NCBI GenBank assembly: GCA_947168365.1
Contig: CAMVLO010000006.1
Coordinates: 1 to 64,000 of the forward strand
Direction of reading: 5' to 3'
Origin: UBA3824 sp017541145
GTDB lineage: Bacteria > Bacteroidota > Bacteroidia > Bacteroidales > UBA3824
Length of the DNA stretch: 64,000 nucleotides
Position 1 is the first letter of the stretch; the number at the start of each line of letters is the position of its first letter. The translations under genes were made by a program, and so were the position numbers. Below the pieces are notes generated by a model. The model worked only from the letters and a program-made list of their open reading frames with translations, was not told where the DNA came from and searched no databases. Positions 25,760-35,090 of the stretch are shown piece after piece.

Positions 25760-26539
25760 TTATTTAGAAATTACTTTGTAAGCAGAGAGAATGCCTTCGA
25801 TAACAGAAGAAGAGAAGCCGTTCTTTTCCATTTCGTTGAGACCTCGAATAGTAGTTCCAGACGGAGTACAAACGCGATCGATAAGTTGTTCAGGATGAGC
25901 ACCTTCTTTCATCAGCAATTCTACAGTACCTTTTACAGTCTGAGAAACAATTTCGTTGGCAATATCGCTCTTGAAACCGATTTCAATACCGCCTTCCACC
26001 ATCGCACGCATAAATCTGAGTACGAAAGCAATACCAGAGCCGGTAAGAATAGTAGCCGCATTGATTCTTGATTCGTCGATAACAATTACCTTACCTAAAA
26101 TACCAAGAATCTTGAGAGTAGATTCAACAACCTCGTCTTCAGCATCGTAAGCCACACAAGTAGTAGATTCGTTGATAGAAGCCGCAATATTAGGCATGAT
26201 TCTGAAAACAGAAAGTTTCTTAGAGCAGTAACCTTTAATTTGGTCGATACTAAGACCTGCCACCGGAGATATAAGAATCTGGTCGTTGTTGAGAGCCGGA
26301 GCAATTTCTTCTATAACATCTTTGGCTATCCAAGGTTTAACACAAAGGAAAATAATCTCGCTGTCTTTCACAGCTTGAATATTATCTCTTGAAGCATTGA
26401 TACCTGCAGCCCGAATAGAATCGAGATCAGCCTCAGGATCAGTAGCAGTGATATTCAGATCAAATTCTTTCTGCTTATTGGCAAGACCTTTCGCAATAGA
26501 AAAGCCAAGATTGCCGCAGCCGATAATAGTGATATTCAT
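25760..26539 (-). CDS. proC: Pyrroline-5-carboxylate reductase
   Basis: A 259-residue protein with the N-terminal NAD(P)-binding motif IIGCGNLGFSIAKGL and the C-terminal catalytic region TILTGSGIAFVLRFMRAMVEGG. The family usually has GSGPAYVF at this position; here the Pro is replaced by Ile. The late CTPSGTTIRGLNEM segment matches the conserved TSPGGTT region. It makes the last step of proline synthesis. It has a strong promoter on the minus strand and is followed by ribE. Confidence 0.94.
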   Translation of the reverse strand: MNITIIGCGNLGFSIAKGLANKQKEFDLNITATDPEADLDSIRAAGINASRDNIQAVKDSEIIFLCVKPWIAKDVIEEIAPALNNDQILISPVAGLSIDQIKGYCSKKLSVFRIMPNIAASINESTTCVAYDAEDEVVESTLKILGILGKVIVIDESRINAATILTGSGIAFVLRFMRAMVEGGIEIGFKSDIANEIVSQTVKGTVELLMKEGAHPEQLIDRVCTPSGTTIRGLNEMEKNGFSSSVIEGILSAYKVISK

Positions 26540-26569
26540 ATTGTATTATTGATATATTAATGTCGGCGT

Positions 26570-26600
26570 CAAAATTACTGAATTTTCACATAATAACAAA
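26570..26600 (-). promoter_or_regulatory. Promoter of proC-ribE
   Basis: On the minus strand TTTG (26600-26597) and TAATTTTG (26577-26570) are separated by 19 nt, an excellent match to the two-box consensus. Confidence 0.75.
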
Positions 26601-26669
26601 CTATTAGAGAATACATTTTTTTCATTAATGATTAACTATCATTTAAAACATCATTGGACAAAAAAGAAC

Positions 26670-26677
26670 TAAATTTG
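26670..26677 (+). promoter_or_regulatory. -7 box for the GT4 gene
   Basis: TAAATTTG matches TAnnTTTG, 56 nt before the ATG at 26734. The nearest TTG (26654) is too close to serve as a normal -33 box. Confidence 0.5.
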
Positions 26678-26733
26678 CAAAACAATAATAAGGAAAACGA
26701 CATTAGAAATAACACTGCTGCTATCTTAGAATC

Positions 26734-28002
26734 ATGAAAATCTTATTAGTATCAACCTCTGACCGCATAGGAGGAGCTGCAATTGCGTGCAACCGTATTT
26801 TCAACGCATTGAAAAGAAACGGCACGGAAGTAAAAATGCTTGTGCGCGACAAGGTTTCAAACGATCCCGACATCTATACTCTTAACACTAATATCTTTTG
26901 GAAATTTTTAAACTACATGAGCTTCTGCTTGGAGAGACTTTGTATTTTGTTTAAACTGAAATTCAAAAAACAAAATCTCTTTCAAGTAAGTTTCGATAAT
27001 ATCGGCGCAGCCAACTTATTGAATCATCCTCTGGTGAGAGAAGCGGAAGTAATAAATTTCCATTGGACAAGTCAAGGTATGCTCTCGCTGAAACAATTGC
27101 AGAAACTGATGGACGCCGGCAAACATATCGTTTTTACAATGCACGATATGCACTATTTTACCGGAATCTGTCATTATGCCCGTACATGTAAAAATTACGA
27201 AAAAGGTTGCGGCAGTTGCTTTTTCCTCAACAACAGTCATAATCCCGAAGACTTCTCAAAACGTTGGTACACCAAGAAACTAAATATGGAGCACCGACAA
27301 AATCTGATTTTTGTAGCATGCAGCAATTGGTTGAAAGATATTGCAAAAACCTCTGCCATGTTTACAAAAACTCAAGTAATATCAATACCGAATCCTATTG
27401 ACACAAATATCTTTAAACAGACAAGCAAAGACGCAGCCCGCGCTAAATTCGGATTAACCAAAAAGAAAGTAATACTTTTCGGTGCAGCCAACATCAGCGA
27501 CAAACGCAAGGGTTTTGAATATTTGTTGTCAGCACTGAAATATATCCATACAAAATATCCTGAATACGACAACGATATCGAATTGTTGATATTCGGACAG
27601 GGCGACAAAAAAATATTATCAACATTGCCTTACTCTTACAAAATGGCAGGTTACATCAAAAGCGAAAAAGATATAGTTAACCTATATTCGGCAGCAGATG
27701 TATTCGTAACACCAAGTCTTGAAGACAATTTGCCTAACACAGTGATGGAAGCACTCTCCTGCTCTACCCCTTGCGTAGCATTCAATACCGGCGGTCTTCC
27801 TCAACTTATTGACAACGATATCAACGGCTATCTTGCTAAATACAAAGATTTTACAGATTTTGCGAAAGGTATATTAAAAATAGTAAATTCCAACGATTAC
27901 GACAATCTTTGTCACAACGCAAGAGCCAAAGTAGAAGAAAATTTCAGTGAACCGGTTATCGCCATGAAATACAACGAAATTTACAGAATGGCATCAATAT
28001 AA
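26734..28002 (+). CDS. GT4 family glycosyltransferase (WcaC/colanic-acid type)
   Basis: A 422-residue GT-B enzyme. The N-terminus VSTSDRIGGAAIACNRIFNAL carries the glycine-rich acceptor loop, HWTSQGMLSL and TMHDMHYFTGICHY are typical of the WcaC-like branch, and a Cys-rich CKNYEKGCGSC element may bind a metal. The C-terminal domain has ILFGAANISDKRKGFEYLL and the E-x7-E region PSLEDNLPNTVMEALSC. It probably adds a sugar to a surface polysaccharide. It stands alone between proC and an M16 protease rather than in the large cluster. Confidence 0.92.
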   Translation: MKILLVSTSDRIGGAAIACNRIFNALKRNGTEVKMLVRDKVSNDPDIYTLNTNIFWKFLNYMSFCLERLCILFKLKFKKQNLFQVSFDNIGAANLLNHPLVREAEVINFHWTSQGMLSLKQLQKLMDAGKHIVFTMHDMHYFTGICHYARTCKNYEKGCGSCFFLNNSHNPEDFSKRWYTKKLNMEHRQNLIFVACSNWLKDIAKTSAMFTKTQVISIPNPIDTNIFKQTSKDAARAKFGLTKKKVILFGAANISDKRKGFEYLLSALKYIHTKYPEYDNDIELLIFGQGDKKILSTLPYSYKMAGYIKSEKDIVNLYSAADVFVTPSLEDNLPNTVMEALSCSTPCVAFNTGGLPQLIDNDINGYLAKYKDFTDFAKGILKIVNSNDYDNLCHNARAKVEENFSEPVIAMKYNEIYRMASI

Positions 28003-28017
28003 AATATCTGTAACATA

Positions 28018-28048
28018 TTTGCAATTTGCGTAGAATTTTATAATTTTA
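28018..28048 (+). promoter_or_regulatory. Variant promoter of the M16 protease gene
   Basis: TTTG at 28018-28021 and TAATTTTA at 28041-28048 with a 19-nt spacer. The last base differs from the TAnnTTTG consensus. The surrounding 16-mer TTTTATAATTTTACAA is repeated exactly at 51983-51998 upstream of another secreted-protein gene. Confidence 0.45.
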
Positions 28049-28068
28049 CAAAAAACAAATTGTAAAAT

Positions 28069-30912
28069 ATGAAACATAATCTACTATTATTTTTACTATT
28101 ATTATTGCCGGTATTAGGATTTTCACAATCCGATAAACAACTGCCTATAGACAAAGAATATAGGATCGGCAAATTAGAAAACGGATTAACATACTATATC
28201 AGGCACAACGAACTGCCCAAAAACCAAGTATGTTTTTACATCGCCCAAAATGTAGGCTCCATGCAAGAAGAAGAATCGCAGCGCGGCCTTGCGCATTTGC
28301 TGGAGCACATGGCATTCAACGGTACAGAACATTTTCCGAACAACAGAATGATTTCGTTTTTGGAAGGAAACGGAATAAAATTCGGCGCCGAACTCAATGC
28401 CTACACCTCATTGGACAAAACAGTTTATAACATCGACAACTTTCCAACCGACAAAGGCGACAATCTGATAGATTCTTGTCTACAGATTTTGGCAGACTGG
28501 TCGGGCGGAGTTTCGCTTTTGGACGACGAAATCGACAAAGAACGCGGCGTTGTTAAGAGCGAATATCTAATGAGGAATTCTCCGAGTCAAAGGCAATTGG
28601 AAACATTATTTCCTGTAATACTTAAAGACTGCAAATACGGCGAAAGAATGCCTATCGGATTGATGTCGGTAGTAGAAGGATGCAGCTACGAAGAGCTCCG
28701 TTCTTATTACAAGAAATGGTATCATCCGTCGTTGCAAGGCATTATTGTAGTAGGCGATATCGATGTTGATGTAATAGAATCAAAAATCAAAAAGATATTC
28801 TCAGTATACAAAAATCCTGAAAACGAAGCTCCAAGAGTAGAACACTATTGTCCATTCAACGACAAACCGATTTTTGCAAGTGCCAAAGATAAAGAACAAA
28901 CCAACACTATAATTTATCTTTACTACAAGTTTGCTCAAAAGTTTCCACGAGACAAAAGACTGACTAAAGAATCGCTTGAATACGATCTCAGCAAAGAGTT
29001 AATTTCAAATATGATAAGCAACCGTATTTCTGACTTGAAAGAAGACAGTCCTTTGTTGCAGGCAGACGGTTATATGACACAATTAGTTTATGTAAGAACT
29101 ATGGATGCTCTTTCGGTAATTGGTATCGCCAAAGACCATCAAGAGCTTGAATCTTACAAAAAATTGTTGAGAGAATCGTTAAGAATAAAAAAATACGGTT
29201 TTACACAAAACGAACTCGAAAGAGCCAAAGCCGATTTGCTTACAGAATACGAAAACGAAGTTACAAATCAAGATAAACAACAAAACCGTGATTTGGTGGA
29301 AAGATGCGTTGACCATTTTACAGAACACGAAGATTTGATGTCAATAAAAGACAAATACGATTTTGTAAAAGCATATTTTGAGAAAGTATCGTTGTCAGAG
29401 CTCAATAATTTGGTAGAAGAAGTAATTACCAAAGACGGAAAAAATCTCGTAGTATTCAACTTTGCACCGGAGAAAGAAGGACAATTCTATTTCACACCGG
29501 AAATTTATCAGAAAGCCTCAGAAGAAGTATGGGCAGAAAAAATAAAACCTTACAAGGAAGAATTGGTAACAAAACCGCTGTTGAAAAAAACTCCTAAACA
29601 AGGCTCTATTGTAAAAGAAGATTTCGACAAAGAAATGAACGCCAAGATTTTGCAACTTTCTAACGGAGCAAAAGTTATAATCAAACAAACCGATTACAAG
29701 AAAGACGAAATACAATTCTACGCATATTCCGAAGGCGGAACTTCGCTATACGATGACAATGAATATTACAATTTTGTTTACGCTGACGATATTGTACAAA
29801 ACTGCGGCTTAGGTAATTTCTCGAAAACCCAACTTGAGAAACTTACTCAAGGAAAATCAATCGGAGTAAATCTTTCGATTTCTAACCTTCAAGAAAGTTT
29901 GAAAGCACAATGCGCCCCCAAGGATTTTGACTTCATGATGCAGATGGTTTATTGCTACTTTACAAATCCGGGTCACAACAAAGAAGATTTCAAATATTAC
30001 AAAAACCTCTTGAAACAAGGCATTCAAAACCGTAAACAAAAACACAAAGCAGCACTCAGCGACACTATCAAAAATAACATTTACAATCACAACATCAGAG
30101 TAAAATCGTTTGAAACAGAAGATGTTGATAAGCTCAATTTGAAACGAATTGTTGAGATTTACAAAGAAAGATACGCGGATGCAAGCAACTTTATCTATAT
30201 CGTAATAGGAAATTACGACGAGGAAGAATTAAAAAGCGGATTGTGCAAATATATTGCATCGTTGCCGTCAAAGAATTCTAAAGAAACATTCAAGAAAGGA
30301 ATGATGGAATACAACATGAAAGATATAGATGTAGAATTCAAACGCAAGATGGAAACGCCTGAAAGCACAGTTTCGATATATTTCCTCAATAAAAATTTCA
30401 AATACAATCTGGAAAATTCGTTGAAGCTAAATATATTGTCACAAATAATGACAACATTACAACTCAACAAAGTGCGCGAAGAAAGCTCGATAGCTTATAC
30501 AACAAGATGCAACAGCTCGTTGAAACATTCAGAAACCAAGGGAGATGCAATGCTTGAAGTAATACTTACAAATCCTGTAAAACCGGAATATGCAAAACTT
30601 GCAGAAAAGATGTTGAACGATATTGTAAAAGACGTATGCGAAAACGGTTTTGAAGACGAAAACCTTCAAAAGGTAAAAGCATTTATGATAAAACACAATA
30701 TCGAACAGCAGAAAAATAATAATTACTGGCTCGGTCAGCTTATCGAAAAATATATTTACAATAACGATATGCACAGCAATTACGAAAATATCGTAAACGG
30801 AATTACAGTAAAAGATTTACAAGATTTATTAAAAACAATAGTGACCAACTCCAAAAAGCAAACATATATAATGATGCCAGAAGGAGTTGATCAGAAAGAA
30901 AATCTTGATTAA
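28069..30912 (+). CDS. M16 family (insulinase-type) zinc protease, secreted
   Basis: A 947-residue periplasmic protease with a signal peptide (about residues 1-19, cleavage near GFSQ). The inverted zinc motif HLLEH is at 76-80 and the distal Glu ligand is Glu165 in VVKSEY. The protein contains two M16 halves; the C-terminal half lacks the motif, as is usual. Length and layout match Bacteroidota pitrilysin/PqqL-like proteases. It likely degrades peptides in the envelope. The stop codon overlaps that of the converging gene by four bases (TTAA). Confidence 0.94.
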   Translation: MKHNLLLFLLLLLPVLGFSQSDKQLPIDKEYRIGKLENGLTYYIRHNELPKNQVCFYIAQNVGSMQEEESQRGLAHLLEHMAFNGTEHFPNNRMISFLEGNGIKFGAELNAYTSLDKTVYNIDNFPTDKGDNLIDSCLQILADWSGGVSLLDDEIDKERGVVKSEYLMRNSPSQRQLETLFPVILKDCKYGERMPIGLMSVVEGCSYEELRSYYKKWYHPSLQGIIVVGDIDVDVIESKIKKIFSVYKNPENEAPRVEHYCPFNDKPIFASAKDKEQTNTIIYLYYKFAQKFPRDKRLTKESLEYDLSKELISNMISNRISDLKEDSPLLQADGYMTQLVYVRTMDALSVIGIAKDHQELESYKKLLRESLRIKKYGFTQNELERAKADLLTEYENEVTNQDKQQNRDLVERCVDHFTEHEDLMSIKDKYDFVKAYFEKVSLSELNNLVEEVITKDGKNLVVFNFAPEKEGQFYFTPEIYQKASEEVWAEKIKPYKEELVTKPLLKKTPKQGSIVKEDFDKEMNAKILQLSNGAKVIIKQTDYKKDEIQFYAYSEGGTSLYDDNEYYNFVYADDIVQNCGLGNFSKTQLEKLTQGKSIGVNLSISNLQESLKAQCAPKDFDFMMQMVYCYFTNPGHNKEDFKYYKNLLKQGIQNRKQKHKAALSDTIKNNIYNHNIRVKSFETEDVDKLNLKRIVEIYKERYADASNFIYIVIGNYDEEELKSGLCKYIASLPSKNSKETFKKGMMEYNMKDIDVEFKRKMETPESTVSIYFLNKNFKYNLENSLKLNILSQIMTTLQLNKVREESSIAYTTRCNSSLKHSETKGDAMLEVILTNPVKPEYAKLAEKMLNDIVKDVCENGFEDENLQKVKAFMIKHNIEQQKNNNYWLGQLIEKYIYNNDMHSNYENIVNGITVKDLQDLLKTIVTNSKKQTYIMMPEGVDQKENLD

Positions 30913-31583
30913 TCAATAAAAGTTTCACCTTGATAATTGGTACCGCCGGTAGAAACAGCAGTTGTTTGTCCGGCGGCACCTTTATATTTTTCAATCCATT
31001 CAGACTGTTCCATAAGTTTCAAAAGAGTGAAAGCCTGATCGCCGTAACACATACTGCTTACTTTTTCAATTCCAAAATTCTTGAGGATAGCGAATTGTTG
31101 TTCTGAAGGCATCAAATCACAATCCGGATTATTAGCCCAGCCCAAACGTGTAGAATCTATTCCGGTTGGAGATGAGTAAGGATATTCCTTGTAGCGAAGT
31201 TTCCATAGTTGACTAACAATACCGGGATTTTTAATTCCGAAATTTACGAAAAAATTACACTTGTCCGGATTTGCCAAACTACGCTCACGACCGGTAGCTT
31301 TGTTTACAAAACTATCCATTGTAAGTTGGGTATACTTGTAAGTACCATCACGATTGATATGAATTTCATAAAAACGTACCAAATCGTTGCTACCCGGCAA
31401 AAGCATAAACCCAAGAAAATCTTTCTGAGGTTCTACTTCTACTTCTTCACCGAAAGTTGTAACTTCACCCTCATCGTCGTTATAAGTTTGTCTGTAATTA
31501 TTTTGTTCGCCAATTTCATAAGATTGTGCATAATTGGCTAACGGAACGAGAGATACTAATAAAATTGATAATATTTTTTTCAT
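30909..31583 (-). CDS. Secreted protein of unknown function
   Basis: A 224-residue protein that I do not recognise. A signal peptide is clear (MKKILSILLVSLVPLANYAQ), which fixes the start at 31583 rather than an upstream in-frame codon at 31631. The mature part is acidic near its start, then contains a Gly/Asn-rich stretch and two Cys residues (about 111 and 155). No known catalytic motif is seen. It stands alone and converges on the M16 gene with overlapping stop codons. Confidence 0.8.
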   Translation of the reverse strand: MKKILSILLVSLVPLANYAQSYEIGEQNNYRQTYNDDEGEVTTFGEEVEVEPQKDFLGFMLLPGSNDLVRFYEIHINRDGTYKYTQLTMDSFVNKATGRERSLANPDKCNFFVNFGIKNPGIVSQLWKLRYKEYPYSSPTGIDSTRLGWANNPDCDLMPSEQQFAILKNFGIEKVSSMCYGDQAFTLLKLMEQSEWIEKYKGAAGQTTAVSTGGTNYQGETFID

Positions 31584-31660
31584 GATGCTTCCTATTTTTT
31601 TGTGTAAGTATTTAAACGTCCGCAAAAACAAAATGTTTATTAAAATTCATTAAAAAACAT

Positions 31661-31668
31661 TATCTTTG
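31661..31668 (+). promoter_or_regulatory. -7 box for the GT2 pair
   Basis: TATCTTTG matches TAnnTTTG and contains the TTG that would be the most upstream start, so ATG 31687 is the real start of the gene that follows. The -33 box is weak. Confidence 0.55.
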
Positions 31669-31686
31669 CAGAAATTTATAAAAACG

Positions 31687-32529
31687 ATGTCACAAAAACC
31701 TTTATATTCAATATTAGTAGCGAACTACAACAATTCAAAGTTTTTCCAAGATTTGTTAGATAGTATCAATAATCAAACATACAAAAATCTTGAAATACTG
31801 TTTTGCGATGATTGTAGTAATGACAACTCTCTTAACATACTCAAAGAATTTGCCAAACAGGATTCGAGAATAAAAGTTTTAACTAATTCTGAAAACCAAG
31901 GCGTTGCATTTACAAAAGACAGATTGATAAGAGAATGTAAAGGTGAATACTTCGGTTTTGTAGACCCGGACGACTATTTGGAAGCAAATGCAGTGGAAAC
32001 CATGGTGAAACTTCATTTACAAAATCCGGAATTGGGATTGATTTATTCTAATTTCTACATGACCGACGAAGACAAAACAAAAATTGTAAAATACGAAAAT
32101 CCTAAAGACGTAGAACAATCAAAATTTTTACTTTACGGATTTTCACCAAACCATTTTTCAAGTTTCAAAAAAGAATTTTACAACAAAACCGAAGGCATAA
32201 ATCTTTCAATAAAAAGAGCCATCGACAGAGATTTGGTTTTGAAATACGAAGAAGTTGCCCCGACAAAACATATCGAAGATTATTTATATTATTACAGAAT
32301 AAATACAAACAGCATATCTAACAACAGCAACTCGTTCAAAGCAGAATATTGGGCTTGGATTTGCAGGTTAGCAGCTTTGAAACGTAGATGTATCAGCGAA
32401 GAGGATTTTTTTTCTGAATATAAATATTACTTCGCATCAAAAACATGTGATTTTTCTCAAACCAAAGATTATAAAATAGGAAATCTGCTCTTGAAACCAT
32501 TCAGATTTGTTTTACACTTATTTAAATAA
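31687..32529 (+). CDS. GT2 family glycosyltransferase
   Basis: A 280-residue GT-A enzyme beginning MSQKPLYSILVANYNNSKFF. The FCDDCSNDNSL loop, the NSENQGVAFTKDRLI segment and the metal site in FVDPDDYLE are typical of GT2. The C-terminal third is less conserved. The start is set by the promoter -7 box lying just upstream. A second GT2 gene follows after 10 nt, so the two form an operon, probably for lipopolysaccharide core or another glycan. Confidence 0.9.
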   Translation: MSQKPLYSILVANYNNSKFFQDLLDSINNQTYKNLEILFCDDCSNDNSLNILKEFAKQDSRIKVLTNSENQGVAFTKDRLIRECKGEYFGFVDPDDYLEANAVETMVKLHLQNPELGLIYSNFYMTDEDKTKIVKYENPKDVEQSKFLLYGFSPNHFSSFKKEFYNKTEGINLSIKRAIDRDLVLKYEEVAPTKHIEDYLYYYRINTNSISNNSNSFKAEYWAWICRLAALKRRCISEEDFFSEYKYYFASKTCDFSQTKDYKIGNLLLKPFRFVLHLFK

Positions 32530-32539
32530 AAATACAATA

Positions 32540-33511
32540 ATGCCACTAATTTCAATTATAGTACCGGCATATAATTATGCGCAATATTTACCGGAAACAA
32601 TCAACTCAATAATAAATCAATCATTTCAAGATTGGGAATGTCTGATTGTAAATGACGGCAGCACCGATAATACAGAATCCGTAGCAAAGATATTTACAGA
32701 GAAAGACAACAGAATAAAATATTTTTACAAAACCAACGGCGGACTCAGTTCTGCACGAAATCACGGTTTAAAATATGCAGAAGGCAAATATGTTTGTTTT
32801 TTAGATGCCGACGACATTTTAGAAAGCGATTATTTCAAAAACTCATCAACATTTTTGGAAAGTTTAAACGAAGAGTCAGTCGTTTTTGAAAAATTCATCA
32901 AATTCTTTGATGACGGTGAAAAAGATTATGAATGGTACAAAGATTATAATTACAAAGAAGGGCTTCAAGAAAAATATTACGAAAGATTAGTTGATAAAAA
33001 CTCGATACCTCCATGCGCACCGATGTTAAATTTAAGCATAATCAAAAACAATAATTTTATTTTTGATGAAAAACTAACATCATACGAAGATTGGGATTTT
33101 TGGCTACAAGTCTCAGAGAAATATAAATTTTATTTTATCGACAAAGAAAATTCAGCGGCAAAAATAAGATTTCATTCTAACTCAATGAGTACCAATCAAT
33201 TCAGAATGGATTACAATCAATTGATAGTAAGACTAAAACTCCAAAACAAACTTAAACAAAAAGAATTAACAAAGATAAACAACAAATGGATAGAGAGTTG
33301 CATCAAAACACTTCTATATACAATTGCAGACAATCTGGATAACCACCTGAAAAACGATGCGTTAACGAAACTAAATAAAATTATCGAAATATATCCGCAT
33401 CTTAAAATAAGATGTCTTAAAAATACATTTTTACTAAAAAATCCAAAACTTTTCAGAAAGACGGCTTGGATTCTTTTGGAAAGATTTTTAAATATAGTTA
33501 ACAAAAAATAA
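32540..33511 (+). CDS. GT2 family glycosyltransferase
   Basis: A 323-residue GT-A enzyme with MPLISIIVPAYNYAQYLPETI at the start, VNDGSTDNT, the GGLSSARNHGL motif and LDADD for metal binding. The YEDWDFWLQVSEKY segment is the usual (E/D)D catalytic region. An upstream TTG in frame at 32507 falls inside the preceding gene, so ATG 32540 is preferred. It is the second gene of the GT2 pair. Donor and acceptor are unknown. Confidence 0.91.
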   Translation: MPLISIIVPAYNYAQYLPETINSIINQSFQDWECLIVNDGSTDNTESVAKIFTEKDNRIKYFYKTNGGLSSARNHGLKYAEGKYVCFLDADDILESDYFKNSSTFLESLNEESVVFEKFIKFFDDGEKDYEWYKDYNYKEGLQEKYYERLVDKNSIPPCAPMLNLSIIKNNNFIFDEKLTSYEDWDFWLQVSEKYKFYFIDKENSAAKIRFHSNSMSTNQFRMDYNQLIVRLKLQNKLKQKELTKINNKWIESCIKTLLYTIADNLDNHLKNDALTKLNKIIEIYPHLKIRCLKNTFLLKNPKLFRKTAWILLERFLNIVNKK

Positions 33512-33516
33512 AAAAA

Positions 33517-33557
33517 GAATCCGTCCAACAGAAATTTTCATTTCATCGGGCGGATTC
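33517..33557 (-). terminator. Terminator of ahcY
   Basis: Ten-nt arms (33517-33526 and 33548-33557, with one wobble pair) followed on the minus strand by a T-tract (complement of 33510-33516). It may also help end the plus-strand GT2 pair. Confidence 0.7.
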
Positions 33558-33596
33558 GTGTATAGCAGGCAATAAATAATACGATTGAATTAAAGA

Positions 33597-35012
33597 CTAA
33601 TATCTGTAATGTTCAGCTTTATAAGGACCTTCAACTTTTACACCGATATAGTCAGCTTGAGCTTGGGTTAAAGTAGTAAGTTTTGCTCCCAATTTTCCGA
33701 GATGAAGTCTTGCAACCTCTTCGTCCAAATATTTTGGAAGTCTATAAACACCAATCTCATATTTTTTCTGCCACAAGTCTAATTGTGCAAGTGTCTGATT
33801 TGTAAATGAATTACTCATTACAAAAGACGGATGTCCTGTAGCACAACCCAAATTTACCAAACGGCCTTCTGCCAAAAGAACGATAGAATGTCCGTCAGGG
33901 AAGATGTATTGATCTACTTGCGGTTTTACATTTTCTTTCTTGATACCCGGAATTTTTTCTAGATCAGCTACCATAATTTCATTATCAAAATGACCAATAT
34001 TGCAAACGATAGCTTTATCTTTCATTTTGCTCATGTGGTCAGCTGTAATGATGTCACGGTTACCGGTACATGTTACATAAATATCGCCATAAGGAAGTGC
34101 GTCATCTACAGTTGTAACTTCAAAACCTTCCATACAAGCCTGAAGAGCACAGATAGGATCGATTTCTGTTACAAGCACACGTGCGCCGAAACCTCTCATA
34201 CTGCGAGCGCAACCCTTACCGACATCGCCGTAACCGCAAACTACAACCACTTTGCCGGCAATCATAATATCTGTAGCACGTTTTATACCGTCAGCCAAAG
34301 ATTCACGACAACCGTAAAGATTATCAAATTTCGATTTTGTAACAGAATCGTTTACATTAATAGCCGGGAAAAGAAGTTTGCCTTCTTGATGCATTTGATA
34401 AAGTCTGTGAACTCCGGTTGTGGTTTCTTCTGAAACACCGCGAACATTCTTTACCAAATTGTGCCATTTATCTTTGCTAAATTCCAAACCGAATTTTATA
34501 CGTTTGTATAATTCTCTTGCGTCTTCGCCGGATGGTTCAACATCAAGGATTGATGGATTGTTTTCCGCATCAATACCAAGATGCAACATCAATGTAGCGT
34601 CACCACCGTCGTCCACTATCAAATCCGGACCGACACCTTCACCAAATGTCAAAGCCTGCTCTGTACACCACCAATATTCTTCAAGGCTCTCTGCTTTCCA
34701 TGCAAAAACCGGAACACCACGCTCAGCAACAGCAGCTGCAGCCTCATCTTGTGTTGAAAATATATTACAAGAAGCCCAACGAACTGATGCACCCAAAGCT
34801 GTAAGGGTTTCAATCAAAACTGCGGTCTGAACGGTCATGTGTAATGAACCCATTATTTTGGCACCTTTCAAAGGCTTTGATTCAGAATATCTTGCTCTCA
34901 AAGACATCAAACCCGGCATTTGAGATTCTGCAAGATCTAGCATTTTGCGTCCTCTCTTTGCCAATCCTAAGTCTCTTACCTTATTAGGCAATGTTAAATC
35001 TATTTTTTCCAT
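33597..35012 (-). CDS. ahcY: S-adenosylhomocysteine hydrolase
   Basis: A 471-residue NAD-dependent hydrolase that splits S-adenosylhomocysteine into adenosine and homocysteine. Family signatures are HMTVQTAVLIETL, CNIFSTQDEAAAA, the GYGDVGKGCA dinucleotide-binding motif near residue 260 and the C-terminal PYKAEHYRY. The length fits the longer form with the insert found in many bacteria. It has a strong promoter and a terminator of its own, so it is a single-gene unit. No SAH riboswitch is apparent in the short leader. Confidence 0.97.
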   Translation of the reverse strand: MEKIDLTLPNKVRDLGLAKRGRKMLDLAESQMPGLMSLRARYSESKPLKGAKIMGSLHMTVQTAVLIETLTALGASVRWASCNIFSTQDEAAAAVAERGVPVFAWKAESLEEYWWCTEQALTFGEGVGPDLIVDDGGDATLMLHLGIDAENNPSILDVEPSGEDARELYKRIKFGLEFSKDKWHNLVKNVRGVSEETTTGVHRLYQMHQEGKLLFPAINVNDSVTKSKFDNLYGCRESLADGIKRATDIMIAGKVVVVCGYGDVGKGCARSMRGFGARVLVTEIDPICALQACMEGFEVTTVDDALPYGDIYVTCTGNRDIITADHMSKMKDKAIVCNIGHFDNEIMVADLEKIPGIKKENVKPQVDQYIFPDGHSIVLLAEGRLVNLGCATGHPSFVMSNSFTNQTLAQLDLWQKKYEIGVYRLPKYLDEEVARLHLGKLGAKLTTLTQAQADYIGVKVEGPYKAEHYRY

Positions 35013-35039
35013 TCGATATTATAATTTATTATAATTTTG

Positions 35040-35070
35040 CAAAAATAATACTTATTTTTATGTAATCAAA
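35040..35070 (-). promoter_or_regulatory. Promoter of ahcY
   Basis: On the minus strand TTTG (35070-35067) and TATTTTTG (35047-35040) with a 19-nt spacer, 28 nt before the ahcY start. Confidence 0.75.
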
Positions 35071-35090
35071 AATATTTATTGTTCAAGGAA

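Noticed and set aside
25757..26539. FMN riboswitch ahead of ribE
   Set aside because: ribE follows proC by 3 nt, and no conserved RFN-type sequence is seen upstream of proC.
33990..34830. Two open frames opposite ahcY
   Set aside because: ahcY is complete and highly conserved; these frames are by-products of its codon use.
35013..35090. SAH or SAM riboswitch ahead of ahcY
   Set aside because: The promoter is about 28 nt from the start codon, leaving no space for a riboswitch.
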